The position numbers were made by a program, and so were the translations under genes. Under the pieces are notes generated by a model. The model did not search any database and was not told the DNA's origin. It saw only the letters and a list, made by a program, of their open reading frames with translations. Shown piece after piece: positions 27,383-43,182 of a stretch of 64,000 nucleotides of DNA; within the stretch, counting starts at the first letter, position 1; each line of letters begins with the position of its first letter. The stretch is from Pseudomonas ekonensis (GTDB taxonomy: Bacteria > Pseudomonadota > Gammaproteobacteria > Pseudomonadales > Pseudomonadaceae): NCBI RefSeq assembly GCF_019145435.1, contig NZ_JAHSTS010000002.1, forward strand, positions 2,018,001 to 2,082,000. The letters are read 5' to 3'.

Positions 27383-27464
27383 AAGCTTCGAGCTTCAAGC
27401 GGCAAGTAAAAGCAAACTGCTCTTACTTGCGGCTTGCGGCTTGCGGCTTGCGGCTTGCGGCTTG
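27383..27464. repeat. Heptad tandem repeat and hairpin after putA
   Basis: GCAAGTAA (27402-27409) pairs with TTACTTGC (27423-27430). The right arm then runs into five copies of CTTGCGG. Similar in design to the tract after msrA (CTTGCCG heptad), so these look like a repeat type placed at gene 3' ends. Confidence 0.65.
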
Positions 27465-27550
27465 TGCCCCCCCATCACCCTCGTCTATCTTCCTTCCCCC
27501 TTTCTATAAGCCTTCCTACACTGCGGCATACTTTCTCAAGGTAGGCCGCC

Positions 27551-29353
27551 ATGTCCGAGACGCTGCTCAGTTCCCGCAATCTGGCTTTCGAGCTGTACGA
27601 AGTCCTCGACGCCGAAGGTCTGACCCGGCGCGAGCGGTTTGCCGAACACAACCGCGAAACCTTCGACGCCGCCATCGACACCGCCCGCAGCATCGCCGAA
27701 CAGCGCTTCGCGCCGCACAACCGCAAGGGCGACGAGAACGAACCGCGCTACGAGAATGGCCAGGCGATCCTGATTCCCGAAGTGAAACCGGCGGTGGACG
27801 CGTTCCTCGAAGCGGGCTTCCTCAATGCGGCGCGCAGTTTCGAGGCCGGCGGCATGCAGTTGCCGACGCTGCTGTCCCAGGCCTGCTTCGCGCACTTCCA
27901 GTCGGCCAACGCGGCGACCACCTCGTACCCGTTCCTGACCATGGGCGCGGCCAACCTGATCGAGAGCTTCGGCACCGAGGAGCAGAAGCGGCGCTTCCTG
28001 GAGCCGATGATCGACGGCCGCTTCTTCGGCACCATGGCCCTGACCGAGCCCCACGCCGGCTCGTCGCTGTCGGACATCCGCACCCGCGCCGAACCGGCGG
28101 CCGACGGCACCTACCGCCTGAAGGGCAACAAGATCTTCATTTCCGGCGGCGACCACCCGTTGTCGGAAAACATCGTGCACATGGTGCTGGCCAAGCTGCC
28201 GGACGCGCCGCCCGGCGTGAAAGGCATTTCGCTGTTCATCGTGCCCAAGTTCCTGGTCAACGACGACGGCAGTCTCGGCCAGCGCAACGACGTGCTGCTG
28301 GCCGGGCTGTTCCACAAGATGGGCTGGCGCGGCACCACCTCCACGGCGCTGAACTTCGGCGACAACGGCGAGTGCGTCGGCTATCTGGTGGGCAAGCCGC
28401 ACCACGGCCTGAGCTACATGTTCCAGATGATGAACGAGGCGCGGATCGGCGTCGGCATGGGCGCGGTGATGCTCGGCTATGCCGGTTACCTCTATTCGCT
28501 GGAATACGCCCGCGAACGGCCGCAAGGGCGGCTGCCGGACAGCAAGGATCCGACCACGGCACCGGTGGCGATCATCCGCCACGCGGACGTCCGGCGCATG
28601 CTGCTGACCCAGAAAGCCTACGTGGAAGGCGCCTTCGACCTCGGCCTGTACGCCGCCCGCCTGTTCGACGACACCACCACGCTGGAGACCGAGGACGGAC
28701 GCAAGCAGGCCCATGAATTGCTGGACCTGCTGACGCCGATCGTCAAATCCTGGCCGTCGGAGTTCTGCCTGAAGGCCAACGAACTGGCGATCCAGATCCT
28801 CGGCGGCCACGGCTACACCCGCGAATACCCGGTGGAGCAGTACTACCGCGACAACCGCCTGAACCCGATCCACGAGGGCACCCACGGCATCCAGTCGCTG
28901 GACTTGCTCGGCCGCAAACTGGCGCAGAACGGCGGCGCGGGACTCAAGCAACTGATTCGGCTGATCGCCGACACCGCCGAGCGCGCGCAAGCGTTCGATG
29001 CGCTCGCGCCGCTGCGTGAACCGTTGGAGAAACTGGTGGCCCGCCTGCAAGGCGTGACCCTGGGCCTGCTGACCGACCTGGCCCAGGGCAAGGTCAACGG
29101 CAGCCTGGCGAATTCTGCGCTGTACCTGAAAGTGTTCGGCCACGCGGTGATCGGCTGGCGCTGGCTGGAGCAGGCGATCCGTGCCGAGGAAGGGCTGGTC
29201 AAAGGCAATGCGGCAGACGTCGACTTCTATAAGGGCAAGCTGCAGGCGGCGCGGTACTTCCTGACCTGGGAAGTACCGGGGTGCCACCATGAGCTGACCG
29301 TGCTGGAGGCCCGGGACGATACCTGCCTGGCGATGCAGGACGCCTGGTTCTGA
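27551..29353 (+). CDS. Acyl-CoA dehydrogenase (DmdC-like long form)
   Basis: FAD-dependent acyl-CoA dehydrogenase of 600 residues, longer than the 380-residue short-chain enzymes, with an N-terminal extension and a C-terminal domain as in the DmdC/FadE-like group. FAD-binding segments TMALTEPHAGSSLSDI (near residue 158) and the ILGGHGYTREYPVEQYYRD region (near residue 416) are intact. The catalytic glutamate is likely E442 in HEGTHGIQ. The substrate cannot be told from sequence. Position between rlmJ and the antiporter gene matches PA5020. Monocistronic. Confidence 0.88.
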   Translation: MSETLLSSRNLAFELYEVLDAEGLTRRERFAEHNRETFDAAIDTARSIAEQRFAPHNRKGDENEPRYENGQAILIPEVKPAVDAFLEAGFLNAARSFEAGGMQLPTLLSQACFAHFQSANAATTSYPFLTMGAANLIESFGTEEQKRRFLEPMIDGRFFGTMALTEPHAGSSLSDIRTRAEPAADGTYRLKGNKIFISGGDHPLSENIVHMVLAKLPDAPPGVKGISLFIVPKFLVNDDGSLGQRNDVLLAGLFHKMGWRGTTSTALNFGDNGECVGYLVGKPHHGLSYMFQMMNEARIGVGMGAVMLGYAGYLYSLEYARERPQGRLPDSKDPTTAPVAIIRHADVRRMLLTQKAYVEGAFDLGLYAARLFDDTTTLETEDGRKQAHELLDLLTPIVKSWPSEFCLKANELAIQILGGHGYTREYPVEQYYRDNRLNPIHEGTHGIQSLDLLGRKLAQNGGAGLKQLIRLIADTAERAQAFDALAPLREPLEKLVARLQGVTLGLLTDLAQGKVNGSLANSALYLKVFGHAVIGWRWLEQAIRAEEGLVKGNAADVDFYKGKLQAARYFLTWEVPGCHHELTVLEARDDTCLAMQDAWF

Positions 29354-29381
29354 TCCGGACCGTGTGTGGTTCTTGAGGGCC

Positions 29382-29471
29382 GTTCGCGGGCAAGCCCGCT
29401 CCCACAGTGATTGATGTCGCACACAAAAATGTATCCGCACAAAAGTCCCTGGGAGCGGGCTTGCTCCGGGC
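29382..29471. repeat. REPIN: inverted REP doublet
   Basis: TTCGCGGGCAAGCCCGCTCC (29382 onward) and, inverted, CTGGGAGCGGGCTTGCTCCG ending near 29471, separated by about 45 bp. Occupies the gap between convergent acyl-CoA dehydrogenase and chemoreceptor genes. Confidence 0.8.
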
Positions 29472-29506
29472 GCTGATCCGAGGAATCGGCCGGAGTCGCC
29501 AACCCG

Positions 29507-31444
29507 TCAACCCAGCTTGAACCCACCCATCTGCCGCGCCAGGTCATCGGCCAGGCGCCGCAGCATCTGGCAGTCCTCGCGGCACGCCCTGACTTCTCCC
29601 GCCGTGGCCCGGGCCAGATCGGAAATGCCCTGCACGTTGCGGTTGATCTCTTCGGTCACCGCCGACTGCTCTTCGGTCGCCGTCGCCACCTGATGGTTCA
29701 TGTCGCTGATGCGCTCGACCTGGCCGGTGATCGCGGTCAGCGACGCGCCGGTGCGCTGGCTCGACTCGACCCCGGTGCCGGTGGCGGCCTGGCCGGAGCG
29801 CATCGACGAGACGGCGTTTTCCGCGCCCTGCTTGAGGCTGCCGATCATCTGCCGGATCTCGTCGGTGGAGGCCTGGGTGCGCCGCGCCAGTGTGCGCACC
29901 TCATCGGCCACCACCGCAAAGCCCCGGCCCATGTCCCCGGCCCGCGCCGCTTCGATGGCGGCGTTGAGCGCCAGCAGGTTGGTCTGCTCGGACACGCCGC
30001 GGATCACCGCCAGCACCTGATCGATGGACGCCACCTGCTGGGCCAGTTCACCGACCGCGCCGGCTGCGACGCCGATTTCGTCGGACATGCTTTCGATATG
30101 GCGGATAGAGCCGCCGACCACTTCCTGCGCCTGCTGGGCTTCGTCGCGGGCGGTCTGCGAGGCGAGCGCGGCATTGCCGGCGTTCTGCGCGATCTCCTGC
30201 ACGGTCAGGCCCATTTCGTGGACGGCGGTGGCGACCATGTCGGTCATTTCCTGCTGCCGGCCGGAGCGCTCGGCGGTGTTGTCCACCACCCTGGCGACCT
30301 GGCCGACGGCGACGCGCAGGCTTTCGCTGGTGGTCAGCACTTCGCCGATCATGGCGCGCTGGCTGTCCAGGAAACGGTTGAAGCCGCGGGCGAGGTCGCC
30401 CAGCTCATCGGCCCGGCTGGAATCTAACCGATGGGTCAAATCTCCACCACCGCTACCGATCGCTACCAATGCCGCTGTTACCTGACGGATCGGCCGCACC
30501 AATCCCTGGGCCAGCCACACCACCAGCGCCAGGCACAGCAGCGCCACCGCAACGCCGATGCCGCTGCTCATCCACATCGCCCGGCGGGCCTCGGCGTAGA
30601 TCTGCGACTGCGGCACTTCGGCCACCAGCGTCCAGCCCAGATCGCGCAGGGGCAGGCTGAAGGCGAGGAAGTCTTCGCCGTCGCGGCTGAAGGTGGCGTT
30701 CACAGCGCTTTTCTGGCCCAGCACAGCCTGCGCGGCACCTGCGCCGATCTGCTCGCTCAGCGTGCGCTTGCCGCTGAACTGCGCCTCGGGATGCACCTGG
30801 ATCAGGCCGTCGGAACGCACGAGATAGACCTTGCCGCGCTCACCGAAGCTGAAGTCGTGGATCAGCTGCGACAGCTCTTTCATGCTCAGCCCGAGCCCCG
30901 CCACGCCCACCGTCTTGCCGGCCTGCTCGACCTTGAGGTCGATGAACAGCGCCAGCTCGCCGGTGGCGCCGTCCTTGTCGATGTTGAGGGTGCGCGGCTG
31001 GCCGCTGTCCAGAAAGGCATAGAACCAGGCATCGGCCGGATTGGAGCGGCTGAGGGTGCGGTCCAGACCTTTTTCGGTGAGGTAATGGTTGGAGGCGGTG
31101 CCGACGATCAGTGCCGTGAACGCTTTGTGTTCGGCGCGGATGCCTTCCAGATATTGCACGAAGGCCGCCGTTCGGCTGCTGTCTTCGCCGTTGGCGAGCC
31201 AGTCGCGGACCATCTGGTTGCTGGCGATGTCCTTGGCGGCCGTCAGCGGCTGGACGAGGATGCGTTCGATGTCGTTGCGCGTCGCCTCGATGCTCGACGG
31301 CAGCGCCTGCTCCACCAGATAGCTCTGGGCGAGGCGGTTGACCACCAGGGTATAAATGCCGACCACGATCAGAATGCTGACCAGCAGGGCGGTGCCCATG
31401 CCGAGGATCAACTGCCACTGAATACTGCGCCGCCAGAACTGCAT
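29507..31444 (-). CDS. Methyl-accepting chemotaxis protein, PDC/dCache-type sensor
   Basis: Chemoreceptor of 645 residues. TM1 is about residues 13-35, the periplasmic sensor about 36-285 resembles a double-Cache (PDC) domain ([25 protein letters not shown]-like ligand-site segment [13 protein letters not shown]), TM2 is about 287-312, then HAMP and the signalling hairpin. The kinase-contact tip [19 protein letters not shown] is canonical. No CheR/CheB tether pentapeptide at the C-terminus. The ligand is unknown; dCache receptors often sense amino acids or organic acids. A 10-bp palindrome lies 51 bp upstream. Confidence 0.92.
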   Translation of the reverse strand: MQFWRRSIQWQLILGMGTALLVSILIVVGIYTLVVNRLAQSYLVEQALPSSIEATRNDIERILVQPLTAAKDIASNQMVRDWLANGEDSSRTAAFVQYLEGIRAEHKAFTALIVGTASNHYLTEKGLDRTLSRSNPADAWFYAFLDSGQPRTLNIDKDGATGELALFIDLKVEQAGKTVGVAGLGLSMKELSQLIHDFSFGERGKVYLVRSDGLIQVHPEAQFSGKRTLSEQIGAGAAQAVLGQKSAVNATFSRDGEDFLAFSLPLRDLGWTLVAEVPQSQIYAEARRAMWMSSGIGVAVALLCLALVVWLAQGLVRPIRQVTAALVAIGSGGGDLTHRLDSSRADELGDLARGFNRFLDSQRAMIGEVLTTSESLRVAVGQVARVVDNTAERSGRQQEMTDMVATAVHEMGLTVQEIAQNAGNAALASQTARDEAQQAQEVVGGSIRHIESMSDEIGVAAGAVGELAQQVASIDQVLAVIRGVSEQTNLLALNAAIEAARAGDMGRGFAVVADEVRTLARRTQASTDEIRQMIGSLKQGAENAVSSMRSGQAATGTGVESSQRTGASLTAITGQVERISDMNHQVATATEEQSAVTEEINRNVQGISDLARATAGEVRACREDCQMLRRLADDLARQMGGFKLG

Positions 31445-31494
31445 GGATCACCCCCAAGGAATAAGAGGCTGAAACACTGCAACAGCCGTGCCGA

Positions 31495-31504
31495 TTGTAT
31501 ACAA
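31495..31504. promoter_or_regulatory. Palindrome upstream of the dCache chemoreceptor gene
   Basis: Perfect 10-bp palindrome TTGTATACAA in the 99-bp gap between zapA and the chemoreceptor, centred 55 bp before the chemoreceptor ATG. The symmetry resembles GntR-family (VanR/FadR-like) operators. It could also be part of a -10 region. Confidence 0.35.
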
Positions 31505-31543
31505 CGCAATCGACAATCTTATTCCCAGGTTGTGCTCAGGCCA

Positions 31544-31840
31544 TCAACCCTGGATGGTCTTGGCAATGGTCTCGACCGTGGCGCTGACTTGCTCTTGGTA
31601 ACGCTCGAGTTCCTGCTGGTGCTGCTTCTTCATTTCGATCTGCTGCGAGCACAGGTTCATCGCCGCCAGCACCAGCAGGCGGTCGCCGATCAGGGTCGGG
31701 TACTTGCGCTTGGTGTCGGCCAGCGCGGCCTTGAGCATCATGGCCGCGTCCATCAGGGTCTGTTCTTCCCCGGCCGGCGCCTTGATCGAATAGTCTTCCC
31801 CGAGAATGGAGATGACCTTTACCCCGGCTCCGTGGCTCAT
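31544..31840 (-). CDS. zapA: Cell division protein ZapA
   Basis: ZapA crosslinks FtsZ filaments at the division ring. The 98-residue protein has the N-terminal beta region (VKVISILGEDYSIKAPAGEE) and the C-terminal coiled-coil helix (QQIEMKKQHQQELERYQEQV). It overlaps the upstream zapB-like gene by 4 bp (ATGA). In other pseudomonads zapA is followed by the 6S RNA gene and ygfA. Here only 99 bp separate it from a chemoreceptor gene, with no 6S RNA. Confidence 0.93.
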   Translation of the reverse strand: MSHGAGVKVISILGEDYSIKAPAGEEQTLMDAAMMLKAALADTKRKYPTLIGDRLLVLAAMNLCSQQIEMKKQHQQELERYQEQVSATVETIAKTIQG

Positions 31841-32067
31841 ACGCTGACCGGACCTGCGTTGACCCGGTCGACCAGGGCCTGGATGCGGGCGGCGGTGGCG
31901 CCGTGCTTCTCTTCCTGCTCCATCAGGCTCAGTTGCAGGCTTTCGTTTTCATCCTTGGCCTGGGCCAGTTCCGCGGTCAGGGTCTGGTTGGTGTGCGAAA
32001 GGGTCTGGTTCTGCTGCACCAGGTCGCTGACGAGCTGTTCCAATTGGCTGAGGGAGGCTTCCAACAT
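31837..32067 (-). CDS. Small coiled-coil protein (TIGR02449, ZapB-like)
   Basis: 76-residue, almost entirely coiled-coil protein starting MLEASLSQLEQLVSDLVQQN, as in the TIGR02449 family that accompanies zapA in Pseudomonas. It probably interacts with ZapA at the division site, by analogy with ZapB. I chose the ATG at 32067 because it follows a GGAAATCAAA ribosome-binding region and matches the family start; the longer frame to 32145 lacks such support. The 274 bp upstream, to the divergent chemoreceptor, holds no gene that I can recognise. Confidence 0.82.
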   Translation of the reverse strand: MLEASLSQLEQLVSDLVQQNQTLSHTNQTLTAELAQAKDENESLQLSLMEQEEKHGATAARIQALVDRVNAGPVSV

Positions 32068-32341
32068 TTTGATTTCCAGGCATTTTTCAAAGGGCGCGTA
32101 CGATAAAGAAAAGTCACCGGGGATGCCAGGGCTAAACCGGCGCAAGGCCTTGATTTTCCTGGCGGGCGACCGTTCTCGCGAGCTTTAGAGACTGCCGTCG
32201 GCCGATTGGGTTCCTGCACTTCGTCGCTTGGGGCCCGATGCGGCAAATGCGCACAGGGGCTCAAGACTTCCATCCCATGACCGATAAGTCAGCCAACAGC
32301 AGTCTCAGCCCGCAAGGACGCGGCCCTTCCTGGTATCCCCA

Positions 32342-33967
32342 ATGTCCCTTCGCAACATGAACATCGCCCCCCGGGCCTTCACCGGATTCTCCCTGATCGG
32401 CGCCCTGATGCTGATCCTCGGGGTCTTCGCCCTGAACCAGATGAGCAACATCCGCGGCGCCGCCGAGAACATCACCTCCAGCAGCGTGCCGAGCATCAAG
32501 AACCTCGACGAGTTCACGCAGCTGTCCCTGCGTCTGCGGGTGCTGTCGTACCGCCTGCTGGTGAACCGCGAACCGGACGTCCAGCAGAAGACCATCGAGC
32601 TGCTGGAGATGCGCAACCAGCAGATCCGCAAGGCCCAGACCGACTACGAGCCGCTGATCAGCAGCCCGCAGGAACGTGCCGCCTATGACCAGTACGTGCA
32701 GTTGCTGGGTCAGTACCGCCAGATCGAAGACCGGATGAAGACCCTGTCGCGCAACAATCAGGTGGACGCACTGCGCAATCTGGTGAACACCGAGCTTCTG
32801 GACAACTCCGAAGCGATCAACACCGTGCTCAACCAGCTGATGCAGATCAACGGCGAGCAGATCAGCAAGACCAACCAGAACGCCGCCGACCAGTACGCCA
32901 CCGCGTTCACCCTGGTGGTGAGCCTGCTGGTGATCGCCACCGGCCTGACCTTCCTGTTCGCCTGGCTGCTGACGGTCAGCATCACCAAGCCGATCGCCAA
33001 GGCCCTGGACGCGGCGGAGACCATCGCCGAAGGCAACCTGACCCGTTCGATCCACGTCGACGGCAGCGACGAAGCCGGTCGCCTGCTGGCGGCCATGGCC
33101 AAGATGCAGTCCAAGCTGCGCGACACCCTGCAGCGGATCTCCGGTTCGGCCACCCAACTGGCCTCCGCCGCCGAAGAGCTCAACAGCGTCACTGACGAAA
33201 GCGCCCGTGGCCTGACCCAGCAGAACAACGAGATCGAGCAGGCCGCCACCGCCGTCAACGAAATGACCAGCGCCGTGGAAGAAGTCGCCCGCAACGCGGT
33301 CAGCACCTCCGAAGCCTCCCGGCACGCCACCACCTCCGCCGGCGACGGCCGCGACCTGGTGATGGAGACCGTCAGCGCCATCGAACGCATGAGCGCCGAC
33401 GTGCAGAGCACCGCCACCCTGATCGGCGACCTGGCCAACGAGTCCCGCGACATCGGCAAGGTGCTGGACGTGATCCGCGGCCTGGCCGACCAGACCAACC
33501 TGCTGGCCCTCAACGCCGCCATCGAGGCCGCCCGTGCAGGCGAAGCCGGTCGCGGCTTCGCCGTGGTGGCCGACGAAGTGCGGGCCCTGGCCCACCGCAC
33601 CCAGCAGTCGACCAGCGAGATCGAGCGGATGATCGGCAGCATCCAGAGCGGCACCGAACACGCCGTGGACTCGATGCGCAACAGCACCGAGCGCGCCGAA
33701 TCGACCCTGAACATCGCCCGCGGCGCCGGCCTGTCGCTGGACACCATCAACAGCGCCATCGTCGAGATCAACGAGCGCAACCTGGTGATCGCCAGCGCCG
33801 CCGAAGAACAGGCACAGGTGGCGCGGGAAGTGGACCGCAACCTGGTGAACATCCGCGACCTGTCGGTGCAGTCGGCCACCGGCGCGAATCAGACCAGTGC
33901 GGCGAGCAACGAACTGTCGCGCCTGGCGCTGGATCTGAACAACATGGTCGGCCGCTTCAGCCTCTAA
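32342..33967 (+). CDS. Methyl-accepting chemotaxis protein, four-helix-bundle sensor
   Basis: Chemoreceptor of 541 residues, the Tar-like class. TM1 is about residues 14-32, the periplasmic four-helix-bundle sensor (4HB_MCP) about 33-187, TM2 about 188-212, then HAMP and the signalling domain with tip [19 protein letters not shown]. Unrelated in its sensor to the chemoreceptor at 29507-31444. A second in-frame ATG lies at 32357; the first gives the [13 protein letters not shown] start seen in pseudomonads. No clear ligand. A hairpin follows the stop. Confidence 0.92.
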   Translation: MSLRNMNIAPRAFTGFSLIGALMLILGVFALNQMSNIRGAAENITSSSVPSIKNLDEFTQLSLRLRVLSYRLLVNREPDVQQKTIELLEMRNQQIRKAQTDYEPLISSPQERAAYDQYVQLLGQYRQIEDRMKTLSRNNQVDALRNLVNTELLDNSEAINTVLNQLMQINGEQISKTNQNAADQYATAFTLVVSLLVIATGLTFLFAWLLTVSITKPIAKALDAAETIAEGNLTRSIHVDGSDEAGRLLAAMAKMQSKLRDTLQRISGSATQLASAAEELNSVTDESARGLTQQNNEIEQAATAVNEMTSAVEEVARNAVSTSEASRHATTSAGDGRDLVMETVSAIERMSADVQSTATLIGDLANESRDIGKVLDVIRGLADQTNLLALNAAIEAARAGEAGRGFAVVADEVRALAHRTQQSTSEIERMIGSIQSGTEHAVDSMRNSTERAESTLNIARGAGLSLDTINSAIVEINERNLVIASAAEEQAQVAREVDRNLVNIRDLSVQSATGANQTSAASNELSRLALDLNNMVGRFSL

Positions 33968-33975
33968 GCCCTCCA

Positions 33976-34003
33976 GTGGTGAGGGAGCCTGCTCCCTCAC
34001 CAC
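33976..34003 (+). terminator. Hairpin after the 4HB chemoreceptor
   Basis: Near-perfect 12-bp stem GTGGTGAGGGAG / CTCCCTCACCAC with a 4-base loop, 9 bases after the stop. It lacks a T-run, so termination is plausible but not certain. Confidence 0.5.
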
Positions 34004-34051
34004 AAAATCCAAGTCTGTCCGCGGTATCGCAAGGGGCGCGCAAAAAGCTCT

Positions 34052-34082
34052 TTGACAGCCGCGCATTTGCGCAGGTTATTAT
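34052..34082 (+). promoter_or_regulatory. Sigma70-like promoter of the K+/H+ antiporter gene
   Basis: TTGACA at 34052-34057 (perfect -35) and TTATTA/TATTAT at 34076-34082, spacing 18-19 bp. The start codon is 58 bp further on. It may also drive mscK, 34 bp after the antiporter. Confidence 0.5.
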
Positions 34083-34139
34083 CGCTGGCACACAGACTGC
34101 ATGGTCAGTCCGTGCCCGCCTTTACGCTTTTCTGGAGTG

Positions 34140-35888
<1,749 letters not shown>

Positions 35889-35922
35889 ACTGCGTCCACC
35901 ATCACTTGCTTGACCGGTCTCT

Positions 35923-40788
<4,866 letters not shown>

Positions 40789-40794
40789 GCCGTT

Positions 40795-41160
40795 TCATTC
40801 CAGAGGGTCGATGGCGCTCACGACACGAGCGACGATGTCCGCCATCGTCACGTCGTCCAACCGCTCGATGAACCTGGCCGACCCTTCACGCACACGCTGC
40901 TCGATATCGAAACTTCGCACCTGGTTGCACACCGCCACACCATTGGTCTCATGGCCGTTGACGGTCACGGTCAGGCCAGTGCTGCGGGCAAAGTTGCCGC
41001 CGCTGGTCACCGGGACGGTCATGCTGACGCCCAATGCGTTGATCTCGCGCGGCGTGATAACGACAAAGCGGTGGCGGTTCATCATTTCCCTTCCGGCCAC
41101 GGGATTGGGATCGATCCAGTACACATCCCCCCGCTGCGGGGGCTGCCTGCGCACCATCAA
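40795..41160 (-). CDS. chpB: ChpB/PemK-type endoribonuclease toxin
   Basis: 121-residue MazF/PemK-superfamily mRNA interferase. RGDVYWIDPNP near residue 10 and the NALGVSMTVPVTSGGNFAR segment near residue 46 resemble E. coli ChpB, and the VAVCNQVRSFD strand (near residue 80) is typical. It overlaps the antitoxin by 4 bp (ATGA), giving the usual antitoxin-then-toxin coupling. The gene sits convergent to selO with only 6 bp between stops. Confidence 0.88.
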   Translation of the reverse strand: MMVRRQPPQRGDVYWIDPNPVAGREMMNRHRFVVITPREINALGVSMTVPVTSGGNFARSTGLTVTVNGHETNGVAVCNQVRSFDIEQRVREGSARFIERLDDVTMADIVARVVSAIDPLE

Positions 41161-41426
41161 CCCAATTCCCGCCCGATCGGACTGCCTTCCCGGGCTTCGG
41201 CCGTCTGAGCATTCAACTCTTGAAGCTGCTCGCCCCCCTCAAGCAGCTCAGACAACCGGTAGCGTTTACGTGCGGGTGGATCCACCGGACGGGCAATCAG
41301 TTCGCCATCCACCACATTCAGTTCAAGCTGCGCACCCACTTCAAGGTGCATGAGCTTGAGCAGTGTCGGCGGTATCGTGATGATCGCCGCCCCACCTTGG
41401 CGACGGATCCTGGAAGTTACGGACAT
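41157..41426 (-). CDS. chpS: ChpS/MazE-type antitoxin (AbrB fold)
   Basis: 89-residue antitoxin partner of the downstream toxin. The N-terminal AbrB-type DNA-binding half (SVTSRIRRQGGAAIITIPP) binds its own promoter in this family. The C-terminal half (KRYRLSELLEGGEQLQE) would wrap the toxin, like the RYSLDELL motif of ChpS. I used the ATG at 41426, preceded by GGAGTGACGCC; the open frame further upstream is not family-like. A 16-bp inverted repeat lies 25 bp upstream. Confidence 0.87.
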   Translation of the reverse strand: MSVTSRIRRQGGAAIITIPPTLLKLMHLEVGAQLELNVVDGELIARPVDPPARKRYRLSELLEGGEQLQELNAQTAEAREGSPIGRELG

Positions 41427-41450
41427 GGCGTCACTCCGTTCCGAGAAGAA

Positions 41451-41466
41451 GGAGTCATTGGACTCC
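41451..41466. promoter_or_regulatory. Inverted repeat, candidate toxin-antitoxin operator
   Basis: GGAGTC-ATTG-GACTCC, perfect 6-bp arms, centred about 33 bp before the antitoxin ATG. The position fits autoregulation by an AbrB-type antitoxin/toxin complex. Confidence 0.45.
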
Positions 41467-41663
41467 CAAAAAGTGCAACAAAAGTAGCACGCTGATTCAG
41501 GCAAAGCGATCTCCTGGCGATAGACGCACAAAACGTTCAGGTACCTTGCAGCGTAGTTTTGATCCGAGCCGGGAACCGGTTGAAACTGTGAGCAGTTGCG
41601 ACATTGATAATTCGCACTCGCGACACCAGTTAATGCTCACCGAACGCCTATCGAAGAATTCCC

Positions 41664-42098
41664 ATGACTGAAGCACTCCTCATCCCCTGCCCCACCTGCA
41701 ACGGCCTCAACCGCATCCCCGCCGAACGCTTGGGCGACCGGCCCAAATGCGGGCGCTGCAAGGCCGATGTCCTGCTGGACAAGCCTTTCGAGCTGAATCA
41801 GGGCGACTACGCCAGCCAGATCAAGGGCGACCTGCCGCTGCTGGTGGACGTGTGGGCGGACTGGTGCGGGCCGTGCAAATCGTTTGCGCCGGTGTTCGAG
41901 CAGGCCGCCGCGCAACTGGCGGGCAAGTGCCGGCTGGCCAAACTCGACAGCGAGGCCAACCAACAGTTGGCGGCGCAGTTGGGGATCCGTTCGATCCCGA
42001 GCCTGATCCTGTTCAGGAACGGCAAGGAAGTGGCGCGCCAGAGCGGCGCGTTTCCGCTGCCGCAACTGATGGCCTGGCTGCGCAGCCAGGGCATCTGA
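41664..42098 (+). CDS. trxC: Thioredoxin 2 (TrxC) with zinc finger
   Basis: Cytoplasmic disulfide reductase. The N-terminal zinc finger has C9-x-x-C12 and C29-x-x-C32; the thioredoxin domain has the active site W67-C68-G-P-C71. 144 residues, the usual TrxC length. E. coli trxC is OxyR-controlled; I did not find a clear OxyR site here. Convergent with the ParA-like gene across a REP-derived hairpin. Confidence 0.95.
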   Translation: MTEALLIPCPTCNGLNRIPAERLGDRPKCGRCKADVLLDKPFELNQGDYASQIKGDLPLLVDVWADWCGPCKSFAPVFEQAAAQLAGKCRLAKLDSEANQQLAAQLGIRSIPSLILFRNGKEVARQSGAFPLPQLMAWLRSQGI

Positions 42099-42114
42099 CA
42101 CCCGTCCCGACCAT

Positions 42115-42140
42115 GCAGGAGCGAGCAGGCTCGCTCCTGC
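42115..42140. repeat. Single REP hairpin between trxC and the ParA-like gene
   Basis: Perfect stem GCAGGAGCGA / TCGCTCCTGC with a 6-base loop. Matches one half of the REPINs at 21279 and 29382 and lies between two convergent stop codons, where it could act as a bidirectional terminator or stability hairpin. Confidence 0.7.
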
Positions 42141-42144
42141 CGTT

Positions 42145-42915
42145 TCAGGCGTCGGTCAGCAGGTTGTGCAGCTCGACGAACTGCTGGGTCAGCTTGTGCC
42201 GCGGGTCCAGGTGGATCAACGGGATGCTGGCCTGGTGCGATTCACGCATCTTGACCGAACTGGCCAGGTACACCGGCAGCACCGGCAGGCCCTCGGCAAT
42301 CAGCTCGTCGAGCATCTGCTGGGGCAGGCTGGCCCGGGCCTGGAACTGGTTGACCACGATGCCTTCCACCTCCAGCGCTTCGTTGTGGTCGTCCTTCAGT
42401 TCTTCGATCTCCGCCATCAGGCCGTACAGCGCCTGGCGCGAGAAGCTGTCGCAATCGAAGGGGATCAGCACGCGGTCAGCGGCGATCAACGCCGATACGG
42501 CATAGAAGTTCAAGGCCGGCGGGGTGTCGAGGTAGATCCGGTCGTACTCGCCGTCCAGTTCTTCCAGCAATTTTCGCAGCTTGTTGATCTTGTGCTTGGC
42601 CTCAAGCTTGGGCTGCAGGTCGGCAAGCTCCGCGGTGGCGGTGATGACGTGCAGGTTGTCGAAGGGAGTCTCGTAGATGTCCACCTGGTTCTTCTTCGAG
42701 AACGGCCCCGACGAGAGCGTCTGCTTGAAGAAGTCGGCGATGCCCATCGGGATGTCTTCCCCGGTGAGCCCGGTCAGGTACTGGGTCGAGTTGGCCTGGG
42801 CGTCGAGATCCACCAACAGCGTGCGATAGCCTTCGCTGGCGCTGACCGCCGCCAGATTGCAGGCAATGCTGGATTTGCCCACGCCACCTTTCTGATTGAA
42901 CACCACGCGCCGCAT
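42145..42915 (-). CDS. ParA-family ATPase
   Basis: 256-residue P-loop ATPase with the deviant Walker A KGGVGKSS (K9, K14), Walker A' [14 protein letters not shown] near residue 38 and Walker [10 protein letters not shown] near residue 120. No N-terminal DNA-binding domain and no adjacent parB, so it is an orphan chromosomal ParA rather than a plasmid partition gene. Role unknown. Start at 42915 is fixed by GGAGG seven bases upstream; the much longer open frame upstream is not coding-like. Confidence 0.85.
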   Translation of the reverse strand: MRRVVFNQKGGVGKSSIACNLAAVSASEGYRTLLVDLDAQANSTQYLTGLTGEDIPMGIADFFKQTLSSGPFSKKNQVDIYETPFDNLHVITATAELADLQPKLEAKHKINKLRKLLEELDGEYDRIYLDTPPALNFYAVSALIAADRVLIPFDCDSFSRQALYGLMAEIEELKDDHNEALEVEGIVVNQFQARASLPQQMLDELIAEGLPVLPVYLASSVKMRESHQASIPLIHLDPRHKLTQQFVELHNLLTDA

Positions 42916-43153
42916 GACTAGACCTCCGTCCATCAAAGAATGACCGAGTGTAGATGCGCCTGCCCCTGCTTCGCTACCTTCGCCGAAGCGGACTACAAGG
43001 TCATACGCAAATAGCCGACAACATTCCCGCAGACTCTGCCCGCTCACGCTGACTTGGCTGACAGACACGGCTTGCGCAATCTGGAAAATAACCACCGACA
43101 GTCTGCAATGCGCACCATTCGGTACGTTGTGCTGTACAAAATGTAACCAACAT

Positions 43154-43182
43154 TTGCTACACACTCGTCGCACCGGGATAAT
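43154..43182 (+). promoter_or_regulatory. Sigma70-like promoter of the aryl polyene operon
   Basis: TTGCTA (43154-43159), 17-bp spacer, GATAAT (43177-43182), giving a leader of about 90 nt before the first gene at 43280. The leader holds a GC-rich inverted repeat (GGCGCC / GGCGCC). The rest of the 364-bp gap 42916-43279 holds no gene I can support. Confidence 0.6.

Noticed and set aside
23278..27405. A 1375-codon open frame antisense to putA, and other very long antisense frames (for example 35902-39756, 93-1889)
   Set aside because: They mirror strongly biased G/C third positions of the genes on the other strand, encode His/Gln/Arg/Val-rich sequence without family features, and lack ribosome-binding sites.
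21279..29471. Repeated inverted motifs as a possible CRISPR array
   Set aside because: Copies are isolated doublets kilobases apart with no regular spacers and no cas genes. They fit REP/REPIN elements.
31445..31543. 6S RNA gene next to zapA
   Set aside because: The gap is only 99 bp, too short for the roughly 180-nt RNA, and shows no long bulged hairpin.
32182..32208. FliA (sigma28) promoter for the 4HB chemoreceptor, based on GCCGATTG
   Set aside because: The -10-like element is good but the correctly spaced -35 region (GCTTTAGA) is a poor match to the FliA consensus.
42145..42915. Plasmid partition locus
   Set aside because: No parB, no parS-like repeats and no replication gene; surrounded by chromosomal genes.
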